Shown: positions 1-11,446, numbered from the stretch's first letter. The stretch is DNA of 64,000 nucleotides from Paracamarosporium sp. OC-R06-R3 (GCA_019828545.1 JACVRA010000099.1:124279-188278); one strand, 5' to 3'. Notes: a model not told the origin generated them from the sequence alone. A program made the numbers and translations.

Positions 1-228
1 AAGACCAAGGCGAAGGATGAGGCAGATAAGAAGAGCGCAAGATATGAAGAGGCTGAGCAGGATAAAAAGACCACCAAGAAGTCAAGGAAGCCGAAGCCAT
101 TGGAGGAGAGTATCTTAAGGAGATGGGAGGAACAAAGATCTCCTCAGATCCTTGGTCAAGAACTTTTGGAGACGAACAACTATGCCGGCCTTGAACGTTT
201 CAAACCCACTGAACAAGCTTCACAATAG
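1..228 (+). CDS. 3' end of a lysine-rich protein (partial)
   Basis: An open frame enters from the left window edge and ends with TAG at 226-228, giving about 75 C-terminal residues. The first half is very rich in Lys, Glu and Asp, with KKTTKKSRKPKP-type basic runs; the end is less charged (LLETNNYAGLERFKPTEQ). The composition suits a nuclear or nucleolar tail or a low-complexity linker, but no domain is visible. The start, upstream exons and function lie outside the window. Codon usage looks coding and there is no competing frame, so I regard it as real but unidentified. Confidence 0.55.
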   Translation, partial: KTKAKDEADKKSARYEEAEQDKKTTKKSRKPKPLEESILRRWEEQRSPQILGQELLETNNYAGLERFKPTEQASQ

Positions 229-703
229 TCTAAGCAAAGGCGCAGCATCGGATGCCCATGTACGATAGCCCGTACGGCGTAGAGACGACCCCATCTGCTA
301 CAATTAGGTCGTTCCCAATGAGGTCTCAATCTTGTACATTTGAATGTAATATATTGTTAGAGTCAGACGGGAAGACAATGTTGTATCGTACTTTGAACTT
401 GATCATGTATTTATCTCATCCGGACTTTATACTTCCAATGCAAACCCGTAGACGGTCCACTATGATCTCCATGTATCGCAGGACTGCTTAATTCACTTTA
501 TGTACAGCCTTGTACCTCTGTTGTGCGACTCTACCTAAGTGTGGTTCGCGCGAACCGGATGTAAACTGGGCACAGGCGAAGCGCCCGCCGATCACCAAGC
601 ATCATTTCGACTCATCTAGGCCCACATTTCCGCGACTACATATACAGACCAGCCTTGAACATGTCAGATCACACACTCGTTCACATATTCCAAGTAACGC
701 AAT
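229..703. other. Intergenic: 3' flank and upstream region of the PRISE-like gene
   Basis: No convincing gene; the open frames here are short and overlap each other. An ACATATACA stretch near 638-646 could be a weak TATA-like element for the gene starting at 704. Nothing else stands out. Confidence 0.5.
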
Positions 704-1931
704 ATGTCCGGCTCGCACGCTCTCGTAATAGGCGCCTCCGGCCTTATTGGCTGGTCCGTCGTTGACCAACTCCTCCGCTCATATCCTTCGCCTGGCACAT
801 TTTCAAAAGTAACTGCACTCTCGAACAGGCCGCTTAAGCTGGAAGATTCCTTCTGGTCTACGGAAGGGAAAGACAGGCCAGAGCTGGAATTGGCGTCCGG
901 CGTGAACTTAACGAGTGATGATGGAGAAGTTGAGCGGATACTCAAAGAGAAGGTAAAAGAAGTGGAGACTGTGAGATACGTGTTTTATTTCGGTGTGTAA
1001 CTCATTCCGTGAGATCTCGAGGAAAGAAGCTAATGGCAATGAAATTGTAGCGTTTAAAGAAGTCTCCGGTGACCACAAGGAGGAAGTCCGCACCAACGTC
1101 GGCATGATGCGTCGCCTCGTTGGAGCCATCAAACGCCTCTCTCCATCCTTCCGATCAAATGGGTTCTTCGTCTACCCAGGTGGTACACGAGGCTACGGCA
1201 TTTACCGACCTGAAGGCATCTTCACCGCTCCGTTGACCGAATCCATGGCCGATTCACTACCAGATGATTACGCGCAAACAGTGTCGTACCCTCATTACCG
1301 CGCGATGCTAGCCTCTGAAAGCGCCGACCAATCATGGTCTTGGTGTGAGCTTTGCCCAGACGCTATTATCGGATTTACGCCAAACGGCTCGGGGTATTCA
1401 CTTGCAGGCCACTGGGCCGTCTATCTGTACGCGTGGAAGCTCGTGCACGGTAACGGGGCGGAGGTTCCGTTTCCGGGGACGAAAGAGGGATTTGAGTCCC
1501 AGTATACGGAGACAAGTACCGGGACGCTGGCAAGAGTTGCTATATACACAACGCTCCATCCAGAAGATTTCCGAGAGCGGATCTTCAATATCGCTGATTC
1601 GGCCACTCCGGGACGTATGCGTGATAGATGGCCTGAAATTGCGGCTTGGTTCGGACTGAAAGGTGTTCCGCCTCCTTCTACGTCGAGTATCGAAGATCCT
1701 AAGCCCAGTGATTTTATCAAGGAGCACCAAGATCGGTTGAAGGATGCGGGAGTCCAGGGTGTCCAGATATGGAACCCGCAGCAGTTGGATAGCTATGGGT
1801 ATTGGTTGACGTTTGATCGGCAGCTTAGTTTGGAGAGATTGAGAGGCACAGGTTTTACAGAGGAGAGGCCGCCGCGGGAGGGATGGGAAGAGGCTTTCGA
1901 GATGTTCAAGAAGGCAGGCATGATAGGGTAG
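704..1931 (+). CDS. PRISE-like NAD(P)-dependent SDR reductase
   Basis: Two exons, 704-992 and 1051-1931, encode 389 residues. The 58-bp intron (GTGTGT...TTGTAG) is placed so that the frame reads VFYF-A-FKEVSG. The N-terminus has the Rossmann nucleotide-binding motif GASGLIG (residues 9-15). The remainder (FVYPGGTRGYGIY, YPHYRAML, CPDAIIGFTPNGSGYSLAGHWAVYLYA in pieces) matches the progesterone 5-beta-reductase/iridoid-synthase-like branch of extended SDRs. In fungi such proteins are widespread and often labelled NAD(P)-binding or epimerase-like. They reduce activated C=C bonds in enone substrates; the substrate here cannot be read from sequence. It is probably cytosolic: no signal or membrane segment is seen. 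Length agrees with the family (about 390 residues). Confidence 0.85.
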
Positions 1932-2058
1932 CGCATGTTTCCGGATGTAATACAACTAGCACTCCAGGTCTTTGTATTAGTAGACAGTTCCTTGTGTGGG
2001 TATCCTAGAGTAATTCGAGCCCTGGTGTGTCCCTGAGCGTGTGATCTGATCGACCCTC

Positions 2059-3108
2059 TTAGCTTATCGCCGCAGCCTTGCGCTTGCCGTTTGCTGTTCC
2101 CGACGACGTGCGGTCCTCTTTGTCGGGGTGCTTCGAGCTTTCAGATGTCACGCCTTCGACAGGATGCTTCTCTTTGGGTTTCAGCCATCCGTCAAGCTTG
2201 TTCTTCTGACGCCCTGCTCTTTCCTTCTTACTCATAGATTCAATTTTTTTCTTCGTCGGCACGGGCTCTCGTATCTTCGTGTATGTCCCACCGCATTCGG
2301 CTTCGTGTCTTGCCCACCATGAATCGTGCTTTCCTGGCGGCCGGTTCATACTACGTTTCACAATTCCAAAGTACGGTGGTTCATCCTTGCAAGGCCCTGA
2401 GCATTGCCAAACGTGCGTTCTATAGCTATCCTGTGACGGTGATGCACTATAAGTCTATGTTTGATATGCACCGTTCTATCATACACTTACTACTTCATCA
2501 TGGAATGTATGGAAGATGGTGATCTCATAGTTGCCATGGGAGTTGATAGCGTCGGCTAGTAGCTGGAAGCCCTCACCATGGCCGGTGCCGTCGTCTCCAC
2601 GTGAATGCCGCCACGAAGTCGTGATGAAGAAATAAGCATGGATTGCTTCATGCAACAACGTGTTGATGGTGTCGGACCTGGGTCGGTATTGCAGTAGGGG
2701 CGTGCTCATCTTTAGGCGAATCCTTGTAAATTTCCCGGTTGTTGGATCCTTGGAGAGTTCGCATATTCCGGCGCATCTAATGCAGGTCAGGAAGGTGGTC
2801 AGAAAAAACACCAAAAATTGCACACGATGCTTGACAGGAGTAAGCTGCAGGAGACACAGCCGCGTAGACTTGGTCAGGTTCGCTTACAGTGTCAAACGCG
2901 GCGACCAGATAAGCTCGACCCGGGGGAGGAGGAGCTTTCGGAAATACAAGACATTGTAGAGGCCAAACAGCTCGTGGACGTCTACAAAGGGCTCGCCGTC
3001 GCACAATATGGCATTGATGGCGTGCAATGCCTGCTGCTGGTCAGGAGCGAGGTTCTCAAGGGTCCCGATGGCCAGGAGGGCGGCGTCCTCGTCTGTAACG
3101 GCGGACAT
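2059..3108 (-). CDS. SprT/Spartan-like zinc metalloprotease
   Basis: Three exons on the minus strand (3108-2888, 2776-2491, 2430-2059; introns 111 and 60 bp) give 292 residues. Splice sites were chosen because they restore the family sequence: SPRLTL joins CAGICEL, and HDEV joins DSYRTHVWQC. The SprT-like domain carries the HExxH zinc site LLHEAIHAYFF and the following HGEGFQLL. It is followed by a Cys/His region (HVWQCSGPC, WWARHEAECGGTYTKI) resembling the SprT zinc ribbon. Family members such as human SPRTN proteolyse DNA-protein crosslinks during replication. The tail is basic (KKERAGRQKNK, GKRKAAAIS) and probably nuclear. No PIP box or UBZ finger is evident, so this is closer to short fungal forms. 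It is divergent from the TBC gene at 3567. Confidence 0.88.
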
Positions 3109-3566
3109 GTAGCGTCATGTACGACGGCTGTCTCGGGGATCGAAGGCGAAGGTTGCGGATCGGGACGAGTGAATGGGGTCCAACGGGAGACAGGGGTCCG
3201 CAGCCCTACGTAGCGCCAGATTACAGGAGGGAACGAGGCGAGGCGTGGGCGACGGGCTGCATTATTGCTCCCACGTTGTCTCAACGCCCACGGGTGAATC
3301 CAACCCCTTGGCCTCCCTTGCCTGTGCACATTGCCCACGCTGTTTACATTCCCACACACACTCGTCGGCCCAGAAACGCGTCGACTCTCGCTCACTTCAC
3401 CGTCATCGCCGCTGCTCATGACGCATGCTGCTCCACATGCACAACATTCTACGCCCACACAACCCGACCGCGCCGCGCAGCCCTGACAGCACAAGCGCAG
3501 CCCACCCGCGTGTAGAAGCCCCAATCCGCCTCCGAATGCGCACCCTCGCCGACGACTCCGACTGAG
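3109..3566. promoter_or_regulatory. Divergent 5' region between the SprT-like and TBC genes
   Basis: 458 bp between two start codons, so it should hold both promoters. The half next to the TBC start is rich in C and CA runs (CCCACACACACTCG near 3352). I see no TATA box. Open frames across it are overlapping shadows. Confidence 0.45.
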
Positions 3567-6500
3567 ATGGCGGCGTCCGAAACCCTGGGCGCGGTTGATC
3601 TCGTGCGCACCGCCTCGCAGACCTCGCACGCATCAAACGGCAGGAGGAACGGCACAGTGCGCGTCCGGCCCCTCAAGCGCGCCTCCAACACATCCCTGGG
3701 ACGCACGCCCTCGCCCGCCGCCGACGACAAGAGCCTGACCTCGTTTCCTTCGCTGTCGCCCACCCCCGACTCGTCTCCCGTGCAGTCGCGCGTCAATGGC
3801 TGGTTTCGCTCTGCCGTGGGCGCCGGCGAACCCAGCGAAATGCAAGCCGAGAACATTCCCAGGAGCTCTCCAGACACGATCAAGGCTGCTGCCCCGTCGC
3901 CAGAACCCAGCAAGCCCTCCGACCCGACGTCGACGGTCAGAAAAGTCACCAAATCTACAAAGCAGATCGTAGGGAGCTTGGTGGAAAGAACTGGCTCCAT
4001 TAGGGATCGCAGTGCCCTCTTCGACGATACTCCGCCCGAGGCTACCAAGGTCCCCGGCAATGTCCACTATGCGAGCGACCAGAACATCCAAGACATGATC
4101 GAGCAGACAGGCGCAGTAGCCTTGGTGCGGCAGATGGCAGGGGACCTGGCTCAGCGAGATGCACAGATTACAGCTTTGAGGCGGAGGGCTGAAGAGCGCG
4201 AGAGGATACTTCGGAAGATGCTACAGGAATGTGAGGTATCGAACATGGACATCGAGAACAGGCTTAAGGATTTGGAGAGGGGCCGAGGGCGTGAGCTCGT
4301 TAAGAGTGGTCTCGCAGGCGCCAGGAAACGCGACAGCGAGAGCAATTTGCCTGGGCTGCACCCAGACGACCCCATGGACCAGCGCATTGCTCGAGCTATG
4401 GAAGACGAAATCGATGAGCACCCTGATGCATTGGGCTTTGGTTCGGGTAACAACGCGCAGGAATTGGATAACGCATCGATCAGCTCGGTACCGGAGGCAC
4501 CCAAGGAGTTAGGACGCGGCAATTGGAAGAGTTTCCTCTTCAGTGGAACGAGTAGGAAGAGCAGCAGAGCCCCCTCGGTGGCCAGCCTGATTGACAGAGA
4601 CGCAGAAAGCTTGTCAGCTCAGACGCGATCCAGGGCCTCTAGCGGAGCAAAGCCATCTCGCAAACCTATCAGCAACAATTTGTTTGTTCCCCCAGGCATA
4701 GAGCAGGGCGCTATTCCCACATTACGGCGTCTACAAAGCCAAGACCACATTCAATCGGATCAGTCCTCTCGAAGATCGTCCGGTTCAATCATGAATTGGA
4801 CCTTGAAAATGGTCGCAGGAAACAATCAGGTTACGCGCGTCTTAGATAAGTCAAACTCTGTACGAGATCGCAAGAACGATGCTACAGACAGAACGCCTTC
4901 CGTCGACTCTTCTAGGACAGCATTGTCAACCAAGTCCAATCAAACAGCTGCTCAGCGACGTGCAGGTCGCGCTCTTGGGCCTAACGGAACCATCAAAAGC
5001 ATCACAGGAGAAAATCCAAAGCCTGGAGCTGCTAGTTCCAGCCCACAGCCGCCGGCCCGCGGAATGAGCAACCTAGGACCCGTAGAGATGGACAGAATTT
5101 TACCCGAGGACTCGCGACCTCCAACATTGGTTCAACATCACAACAGATTTGCGACAAGTAACGAATATCTCACTGATAGATTCGGTTTCATCTACGATCA
5201 GCGACGGAAGAAGAGGCAGAGTGAAGCAGCCGCGGCATTGGCTAAACAAAAGCGCAGCAGCAATGTAGAATCTTTAGGGGATCATCGATCTGCACTCCAC
5301 AACATGGGGTTGGAAGAAGGTGAGCATGAAACCGATCTGCAACCGACTCGCACCAACGATTCCCCTTCACCTTCACGTCCTGCAAGCAGCAGCTCGGAAG
5401 ACCGGCTGAACAAGGCTCCTTCTAAAACGTGGGCCGACTATCTAAAGCTTGCGACTCATCCCACGGAACTTTTGTCGCACACTCCGGCAACAGGGCCCAT
5501 CACGACAGTCGAATCGGCTGAAGCTGAGATTCTCGCGCCAAAGCTTAGCCAGGTTGTGGTTGCCAAGCGTGGGTCTATGCCTTCTGTCAGTGCGAACCCG
5601 CAGCCTTCACCTTCACGGGCTGTATCCGCAAGAGGAGAATTCTTTATTTCTTCACCATCTGGGCCGACGTCGCCCATCACTCCCACACCTCCGCAAGTAG
5701 ATCCTGTTAAGGCATTGCTCGAGCAGCTCACTGAGCTTCATGACAACTTGCAAAAGGAGAAGACGGTGAAGTGGAACGAGTTTTTGCGCAAAGTTCGTGC
5801 TGAGCGAAAACGGCAAGGAGAAGCAGTTAGTGCTGGTGAAGGTCGAGGTAAAGGGCTTGAGATGCCAGAATCTCAGCTGACTGATGGCGAGATCGTTGGC
5901 GTTGCTGGCCTCGGAAACAGAGGGAAGGTCGGAAGAGCTAAGTGGCAAGAGTTTCGTCGACTCGTGCTCGGAGGCATCCCTGTCACATACCGGGCAAAGA
6001 TTTGGGCTGAATGCAGTGGGGCCTCCGCTCTCCGCGTTCCTGGCTACTATGAGGATCTCATTAACAACGGAGAGGACAACCCAGCCATTGTTACGCAGAT
6101 CCAGATGGATATTACACGTACGCTCACAGACAACATATTCTTCCGCAAGGGTCCTGGAGTGCACAAGCTGAACGAAGTTCTTCTGGCTTACTCGCGCCGC
6201 AACCCTGAAGTGGGCTATTGCCAAGGCATGAACCTCATAACCGCCTGCCTTCTACTGATCATGCCCACCGCCGAAGATGCATTTTGGGTCCTCGCAAGCA
6301 TGATCGAAAACATCCTGCCTCAGAACTATTACGACCAGCACCTCCTAACCTCTCGAGCCGATCAATCTGTCCTACGCGAATACGTTGTTGAACTGCTTCC
6401 GAAGCTATCGAACCATCTTGAGCTACTAGAAATCGAGCTCGAAGCGCTCACCTTCCAGTGGTTCCTCTCCGTCTTCACTGACTGTCTCTCCGCCGAAGCG

Positions 6501-7061
6501 CTGTACCGCGTCTGGGACGTGGTCTTGTGCATGCAAGATGGCTCGACGTTCCTCTTCCAGGTCGCATTAGCTCTGCTCAAACTGAACGAGAGGCAGCTTC
6601 TGCAGTGCGACACACCGGCCGCCATTTACCACTACATCAACCACCAGATGACAAACCACGCTATTAGCATTGATGGCCTCATCCAAGCGAGCGATGCGCT
6701 CAACAAGGAAGTTAAGCGTAAAGATGTCGAGGAGCGCCGCGCACGCGCTGTAGCTCACGAACAAGAGCTCATGCGACAGCGTGAAGAAGCACGTCAAGAA
6801 CGTGCCCACAAACGTGCCAGCAAGATCTCTGAGGAATCTGCTCGTGAGCCTGAAGACGAAATTGCCAACCGTGCGCCTTCCATTTCAGCGAGCTTAGACG
6901 CCGAGCTATCTATGCAAACGAGTCCTATGCGGACGCCGTTGTCCAGCGCAACGCGGAGGAGCGAGGAAGAGGAAGATGCAGAATACCTCAACCAAAGTTT
7001 GGAGAGCCTCACAACCAGAACCCCGATGCCCATCGAGGAGGAGAGTTTGTGGCGGGCTTAG
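3567..7061 (+). CDS. TBC-domain Rab GTPase-activating protein, large
   Basis: A single uninterrupted exon encodes 1164 residues. The TBC domain lies at about residues 800-1015. It contains the arginine-finger motif (IQMDITRT, Arg near 851) and the glutamine-finger motif YCQGMN near 883, both needed for dual-finger stimulation of Rab GTP hydrolysis. The long N-terminal part is mostly low-complexity and Ser/Pro rich. It includes a predicted coiled coil around 190-235 (LRRRAEERERILRKMLQE) and a basic segment before the TBC domain. A second highly charged helix follows the domain (about 1048-1090). The protein likely acts on the cytosolic face of secretory or endosomal membranes; the Rab partner cannot be inferred. 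The start ATG at 3567 is the first in frame after the promoter-like C-rich leader. Confidence 0.9.
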   Translation: MAASETLGAVDLVRTASQTSHASNGRRNGTVRVRPLKRASNTSLGRTPSPAADDKSLTSFPSLSPTPDSSPVQSRVNGWFRSAVGAGEPSEMQAENIPRSSPDTIKAAAPSPEPSKPSDPTSTVRKVTKSTKQIVGSLVERTGSIRDRSALFDDTPPEATKVPGNVHYASDQNIQDMIEQTGAVALVRQMAGDLAQRDAQITALRRRAEERERILRKMLQECEVSNMDIENRLKDLERGRGRELVKSGLAGARKRDSESNLPGLHPDDPMDQRIARAMEDEIDEHPDALGFGSGNNAQELDNASISSVPEAPKELGRGNWKSFLFSGTSRKSSRAPSVASLIDRDAESLSAQTRSRASSGAKPSRKPISNNLFVPPGIEQGAIPTLRRLQSQDHIQSDQSSRRSSGSIMNWTLKMVAGNNQVTRVLDKSNSVRDRKNDATDRTPSVDSSRTALSTKSNQTAAQRRAGRALGPNGTIKSITGENPKPGAASSSPQPPARGMSNLGPVEMDRILPEDSRPPTLVQHHNRFATSNEYLTDRFGFIYDQRRKKRQSEAAAALAKQKRSSNVESLGDHRSALHNMGLEEGEHETDLQPTRTNDSPSPSRPASSSSEDRLNKAPSKTWADYLKLATHPTELLSHTPATGPITTVESAEAEILAPKLSQVVVAKRGSMPSVSANPQPSPSRAVSARGEFFISSPSGPTSPITPTPPQVDPVKALLEQLTELHDNLQKEKTVKWNEFLRKVRAERKRQGEAVSAGEGRGKGLEMPESQLTDGEIVGVAGLGNRGKVGRAKWQEFRRLVLGGIPVTYRAKIWAECSGASALRVPGYYEDLINNGEDNPAIVTQIQMDITRTLTDNIFFRKGPGVHKLNEVLLAYSRRNPEVGYCQGMNLITACLLLIMPTAEDAFWVLASMIENILPQNYYDQHLLTSRADQSVLREYVVELLPKLSNHLELLEIELEALTFQWFLSVFTDCLSAEALYRVWDVVLCMQDGSTFLFQVALALLKLNERQLLQCDTPAAIYHYINHQMTNHAISIDGLIQASDALNKEVKRKDVEERRARAVAHEQELMRQREEARQERAHKRASKISEESAREPEDEIANRAPSISASLDAELSMQTSPMRTPLSSATRRSEEEEDAEYLNQSLESLTTRTPMPIEEESLWRA

Positions 7062-7744
7062 GCAACAAAACGGTGTCAAACACCAACACCCAAGCACGCT
7101 GTGACAACCCCAGTCCAGACAATGTACAGGTCGCAAATACTCAATTGCTTGACACAACCCTGACCTTTTTCTTTTCTTTCTCTCTCTCTCTCTCTCTTAT
7201 ACGCTCCTTTCTTTAGATGGTAGAGGCCTTTCCTTATGATACCCAATACCAGAACGCTCCTTACATATCTATTTTCCTTTTTCTTCTGTAGCCCTTGCAT
7301 TGGCGGCGTAAGGAATTTAGCATACATATACCCCCAAACTGCGTGGTGGTTTGCGTGAGGCTTTGGCCTGGTTGTTCAGGCAGTTCACACTATAGAGAAA
7401 TGTATATTTGATTAAACATTATTATTGTGTGCATGCTACGTTGTTCAAAGGGAATGATAACATGTTGTCGAATTCTGCTACAAGAGGTCGGTGCAAGGTA
7501 CGTGCATCTTGGAAGTAGTATGATAAGTTTCTAACACAGGTAGGTAACATTGAGAGATGGTATCTGTATTGCGGGCGGACAGAGTGTCATGCGGCAAGCT
7601 GTCCTACTATATATGCTACAGATGGTGACAATAAGTCAGCATGTGCAACGATATCGTCTTCGCAAAGCATATCCTGCCTAACACAAGCAGGTCTCCATCT
7701 TGGGGAAATCCTAATACTGTTTGGCCCAGTAAATATAGCCTGGA
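7062..7744. other. Convergent 3' region with TC microsatellite
   Basis: Lies between the convergent ends of the TBC gene and the orphan at 7745-8899. It contains a short (TC)n tract at about 7179-7197. No gene seen. Confidence 0.5.
7179..7197. repeat. (TC)n microsatellite
   Basis: About nine tandem TC units in the 3' flank of the TBC gene. Confidence 0.8.
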
Positions 7745-8899
7745 TCAACGAGGGCCGTACCCCTCGCCTATTCTATTACCCCATTGTATCGTTCCAACGA
7801 TCCCTCTTCCCCCCTCACGAGCTATACTCTCCCTGCTCCTGATCCTACTCTGGAAAATCGGAGATTGAGAGCGTGAGGGAAACGTGTTGTATGTGCGTTG
7901 CCGGTAAGGGTTCTCCGGGTCCTCGACTTTTAGGCGTCTAAGCCAACGGGCGGTCTCGGTGGAGTGGCTGCCTAGCTCGCCGGAACGGGCCTCGAGGTCG
8001 TGGAGATAGGTGGAAATTCTAGTAGAGATGTATGTGTATATAGCTTTAAAAGGGAAGAAGACGTATGCCAGGAGGGCCTTGATGCGGGAAGGGGGAGTTT
8101 CGGGTTCGACGTCAGGTTGGGCGGGTCGAATGGCCACGTCCGGGAAATTATTGAGGGTCTGGGACGACGTGTGCTCGTTTGGTGCGAACAAAGGTGTCGT
8201 CTCTGAGGCTGATTGGGGCGCTTCGGATTGCTCTTGCACTGCGGCATGCATGTTTTCTGGCCTCTCCCTCGCGCGCCTGGTAGGCTGGTTGGTGGAGTTC
8301 CGCCTCGCAAGACCTCGTGCGGTCAGTTCCGCTTCTGGGCACCGCCAACAATCTCTCAGGTTAATGAAAGGCGCATTCCTTCTTAGCATCAGTCGGTAAT
8401 CACCGGATTGGTTAGGTCTCTCGAAAGGATGGTAGAGTGGTTTTCGGTAAGTAGCCATGAGATTATGAGGCGAACGCTGAGCTTTCACTGTGTATTGAAA
8501 TATGGGTACTTCTTCTGGTGTTGGTGGCAGGATGTTGATCTCCGGAATGTCATAGGGCAGTAGAAGTATCTGGTGTGATTCCGGTGTAGGAGGCTTCAGG
8601 TCAATCCTTGGGGCTGTGGAAGCCTCCGCAGGTGTTTGAGAAACTTCTGAGTTTGGAGGGAGGACGTTGCGTGAGGTTAGGAGTGGGAGGGATGCGGCAG
8701 AAGGCTCTGCTTCCCACGGTGAAACCTTAATTAGAGTCTCCACACTCCTGTTGCGCTTTAGAGAAATCCGTTTGGATGTTTTACGGCGGGCCTTGAGAAG
8801 ATCTTTCTTTTGAGTAAGAGGTTGAGGAGGTGAACACTCGGAGAGGAGGGTGGAAAGACTGGAACTGGACTCCATGCCTGCGGGAGTAGTAGCCCTCAT
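7745..8899 (-). CDS. Hypothetical protein with one hydrophobic segment
   Basis: A single-exon frame of 384 residues that I do not recognise. It is rich in Ser, Pro and Arg, and the N-terminal 60 residues are basic (KARRKTSKRISLKRNRS). A Pro-rich centre (ILPPTPEEVP) precedes a motif-like stretch LRDCWRCPEAEL. One hydrophobic/aromatic segment (ALLAYVFFPFKAIYTYI, roughly residues 275-291) could be a membrane-associated helix, and the C-terminus is again Arg/Ser rich. Length and even codon use support a real gene. The first ATG is used; a second Met at residue 9 is an alternative start. No function is proposed. Confidence 0.6.
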   Translation of the reverse strand: MRATTPAGMESSSSLSTLLSECSPPQPLTQKKDLLKARRKTSKRISLKRNRSVETLIKVSPWEAEPSAASLPLLTSRNVLPPNSEVSQTPAEASTAPRIDLKPPTPESHQILLLPYDIPEINILPPTPEEVPIFQYTVKAQRSPHNLMATYRKPLYHPFERPNQSGDYRLMLRRNAPFINLRDCWRCPEAELTARGLARRNSTNQPTRRARERPENMHAAVQEQSEAPQSASETTPLFAPNEHTSSQTLNNFPDVAIRPAQPDVEPETPPSRIKALLAYVFFPFKAIYTYISTRISTYLHDLEARSGELGSHSTETARWLRRLKVEDPENPYRQRTYNTFPSRSQSPIFQSRIRSRESIAREGGRGIVGTIQWGNRIGEGYGPR

Positions 8900-11179
8900 C
8901 GCGGCTCGACCGTTAGAACAGTCTGAACCAGTAGGTTCAGACGTATAAATAAGGTTTTTGCAACAAGTGCACGTATTGGCGCTGTTGTAAAGACTGACTC
9001 TAGAATGCCTTGAAGAGAATAGATGAATCGATACTGTAGATCTGTGAGAGGCTTCTACTTTCCTAATAACTAGACACAGAATGATTGAGAAGGGGAGTGT
9101 TGGGCATGGTTCCGCGGATCATGCTATTGTACCGAAAACATGCGAATACAAATTCAGTACCTTACAGTCCAAATTCTTCAATACAGCATCGTAGGAAGAG
9201 ATGAGATTAGTCGACGGAATATCATTCCGTAACAAATCAAGTCAGAGCATACTTGCCTCCTAAGCTCTTGGGCATCGCAACGAGCATATGCGGTCATCGA
9301 AATCATGATGTTCGTGTCAATATCTTTCCAGCTACACGGGTCCCAAGCGATGACGAACCATGGCGCATACAAGGCAATTCCGGCTGTGCCACATCGGGTA
9401 CCACACACTTGTGACACTAATCTGACTTAATATGGAGAGCGACTCAACGAAAACGGGCCACCATTTCGCACCTATCAGTGCGTCTTCTTACTCATCGAAA
9501 GGGAGGTTTCCTCCAAATTTGTTGACAGCCGTAGCCAATGCACATTTATGTTTTCTTGCTAGTACAACGATGCATTCTTCTTGGTCGCACTATGTCTTTC
9601 GATTCCCTTTGCGCAAGACGGTGCCTCGTCATGATCTGAGCTAAGTAAATTCCACCGTCGTTTTGATCTTAGCTTCCGCTACGTTCCCATTCCTCTAATG
9701 CCACTATTCCCAGGACGGAAGGCTCAATACCCTATGTGTGTGTGTTCGTATTAATATTTTCTAATGTCATCGCCGTGATTACTTCGTCGAGATGCCTAAT
9801 AAAAAAAATCCTCCACTACATTCGACGCTGTTAGGAAGTTCACTATGATGCCTCTTCTTCACGGCGGCAAAGACTTACTACTTTTTAGTCAAGCTCGCGT
9901 TCTACATACTCTTCGACTTCCGCAACACCATTTACAGCGTTTACACAATCTACCGCTGCTTGAGTTATAACTACGAACTGCACACATTTGGTACACTAGA
10001 TTATGGGCTTTAGATAATTTCCTAGTCCCGGGACGAGTCGTTGAGTTTCAAACTAATTGATTTTTAGGTTCTCCTTCTATCCTTTTACGAACTTTTAGTT
10101 TGCTACAACGGCTGGACTTTTACCGGTTGACTTGTGCACAAAATTTCGACAAAGAAAATCATCTATACCCTTGATTCGTCGCCCAGACCGTGGTTTACAG
10201 CCAGACGCTTGGATGTTGAAACGGCTCCTGCTGCGAATATTGTTAGAATAGACACTTTGGAGTTGGTGATGGTATCTCTTTTTATTTGGTGAAGCTTACT
10301 GTATATATCTACGAGCATTTACACTAAACTCATTTCGATTTTAATGTATCGCGGGTCGTTAAATCTCAACTCATTCACGTGCGCTTTTAAAGCAGTCTCT
10401 AGCTACACCCCAGTAACCTCCTTAGGGTTGCAAAACTTGTTGCCTTATTTATACTATCTTCAAACCTTCTCACGGGTCTGCATTCTCCGTTCTCTTCTAC
10501 CTTCTCGCATCGCGATGACGTTTTCGTCGCCCAGGGTATCGTTCTCGTAGACAGTGCTATTGGATTGGTAGCTACATGCACTGCTTAGCAAATTTATTCT
10601 ATAAGGATCTATTAAATTATTTCGTCTGCTAGATACGCGAAATACCCGTTCGCCAGCGGCTCCTATGCCATGCTAACGCCGAGTCTCGATTATAGCGGTC
10701 CTGTGATAGAAATAGCATGCATCACGTGTAAGTATGCTAATGACGATACACAAGGCCTGGGGCTTTTCGTTAAGATCTCTAGACTTTGTTAGTTTTAGCG
10801 ACTCGATACCATTTGGTTAATTGCTTAAACGAAAACAACTTGCTCGTTGACTTCATAAGCCTTGAGCGTTAACCAGCGAAGGAAAAACAGAACAGCATAC
10901 ATTAAAGTCACATGTCGCCTTGACAGTTAGAAATACTTCGTCCTCTGAAACGTTTTGTAAGATGCTGTGGGAACTGCACAGGCCTCGATTTTACAAAAGA
11001 CCGAGTAGTACAAGCGCAAAATCGAGGTCAGAGCGGGTACCCATATCGGACCAAGCGGGTCTGCCGGGAGCTCTTCTAAACGTGTTCATTTTATGAGGGT
11101 GTAGATAGAAGAAAGATAGAAGAAGAAAAAAAAAGATATCCAAAGCAAACCAAAACACAAAAAGATGAGCCTTGATTGA
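8900..11179. other. Gene-poor, A+T-richer intergenic stretch
   Basis: About 2.3 kb with only short overlapping open frames and no coherent coding signal. Composition is visibly richer in A and T than the flanking genes. It contains an imperfect-spacer inverted repeat at 10983-11027. It may be decayed repeat DNA, but no recognisable transposase remains. Confidence 0.5.
10983..11027. repeat. Inverted repeat able to form a 10-bp stem
   Basis: CCTCGATTTT at 10983-10992 is exactly complementary to AAAATCGAGG at 11018-11027, with a 25-nt loop. It lies about 150 bp downstream of the 3' end of the minus-strand tRNA-Glu. Its role is unknown. Confidence 0.6.
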
Positions 11180-11272
11180 CTCCGATACCGGGAATCGAAC
11201 CCGGGCCTTTCCGGTGTCTCCGAGACTGAGCTCGATGAAAGCGGAAGATCCTAGCCACTAGACCATATCGGA
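11180..11272 (-). tRNA. tRNA-Glu (anticodon UUC) with intron
   Basis: On the minus strand the acceptor stem TCCGATA pairs with TATCGGA at the 3' end, followed by discriminator G. The D-arm (GTCTAGTGGCTAGGA) and the T-arm CCGGGTTCGATTCCCGG are complete. The anticodon stem TTCCG/CGGAA closes a CTTTCA...C loop with anticodon TTC. A 21-nt intron sits one base 3' of the anticodon, the canonical position for the nuclear tRNA splicing endonuclease. Mature length without intron is 72 nt. CCA is not encoded, as expected for a nuclear tRNA. Confidence 0.95.
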
Positions 11273-11446
11273 CTTTTGTCTGATTGGATGAAGATTTGAC
11301 AATATACAAAATACATATACAATATTATTGCAATTCTCGTGGAGCTGCGCTCCTTAAAAGTCATCATTGTTCAGCCGAGAAGCGAGAATATCGAAGTGGG
11401 GTCGCCTAGTTTGCGCGCCTCGCTTACTTATGTTGGTCAGCCGAAC

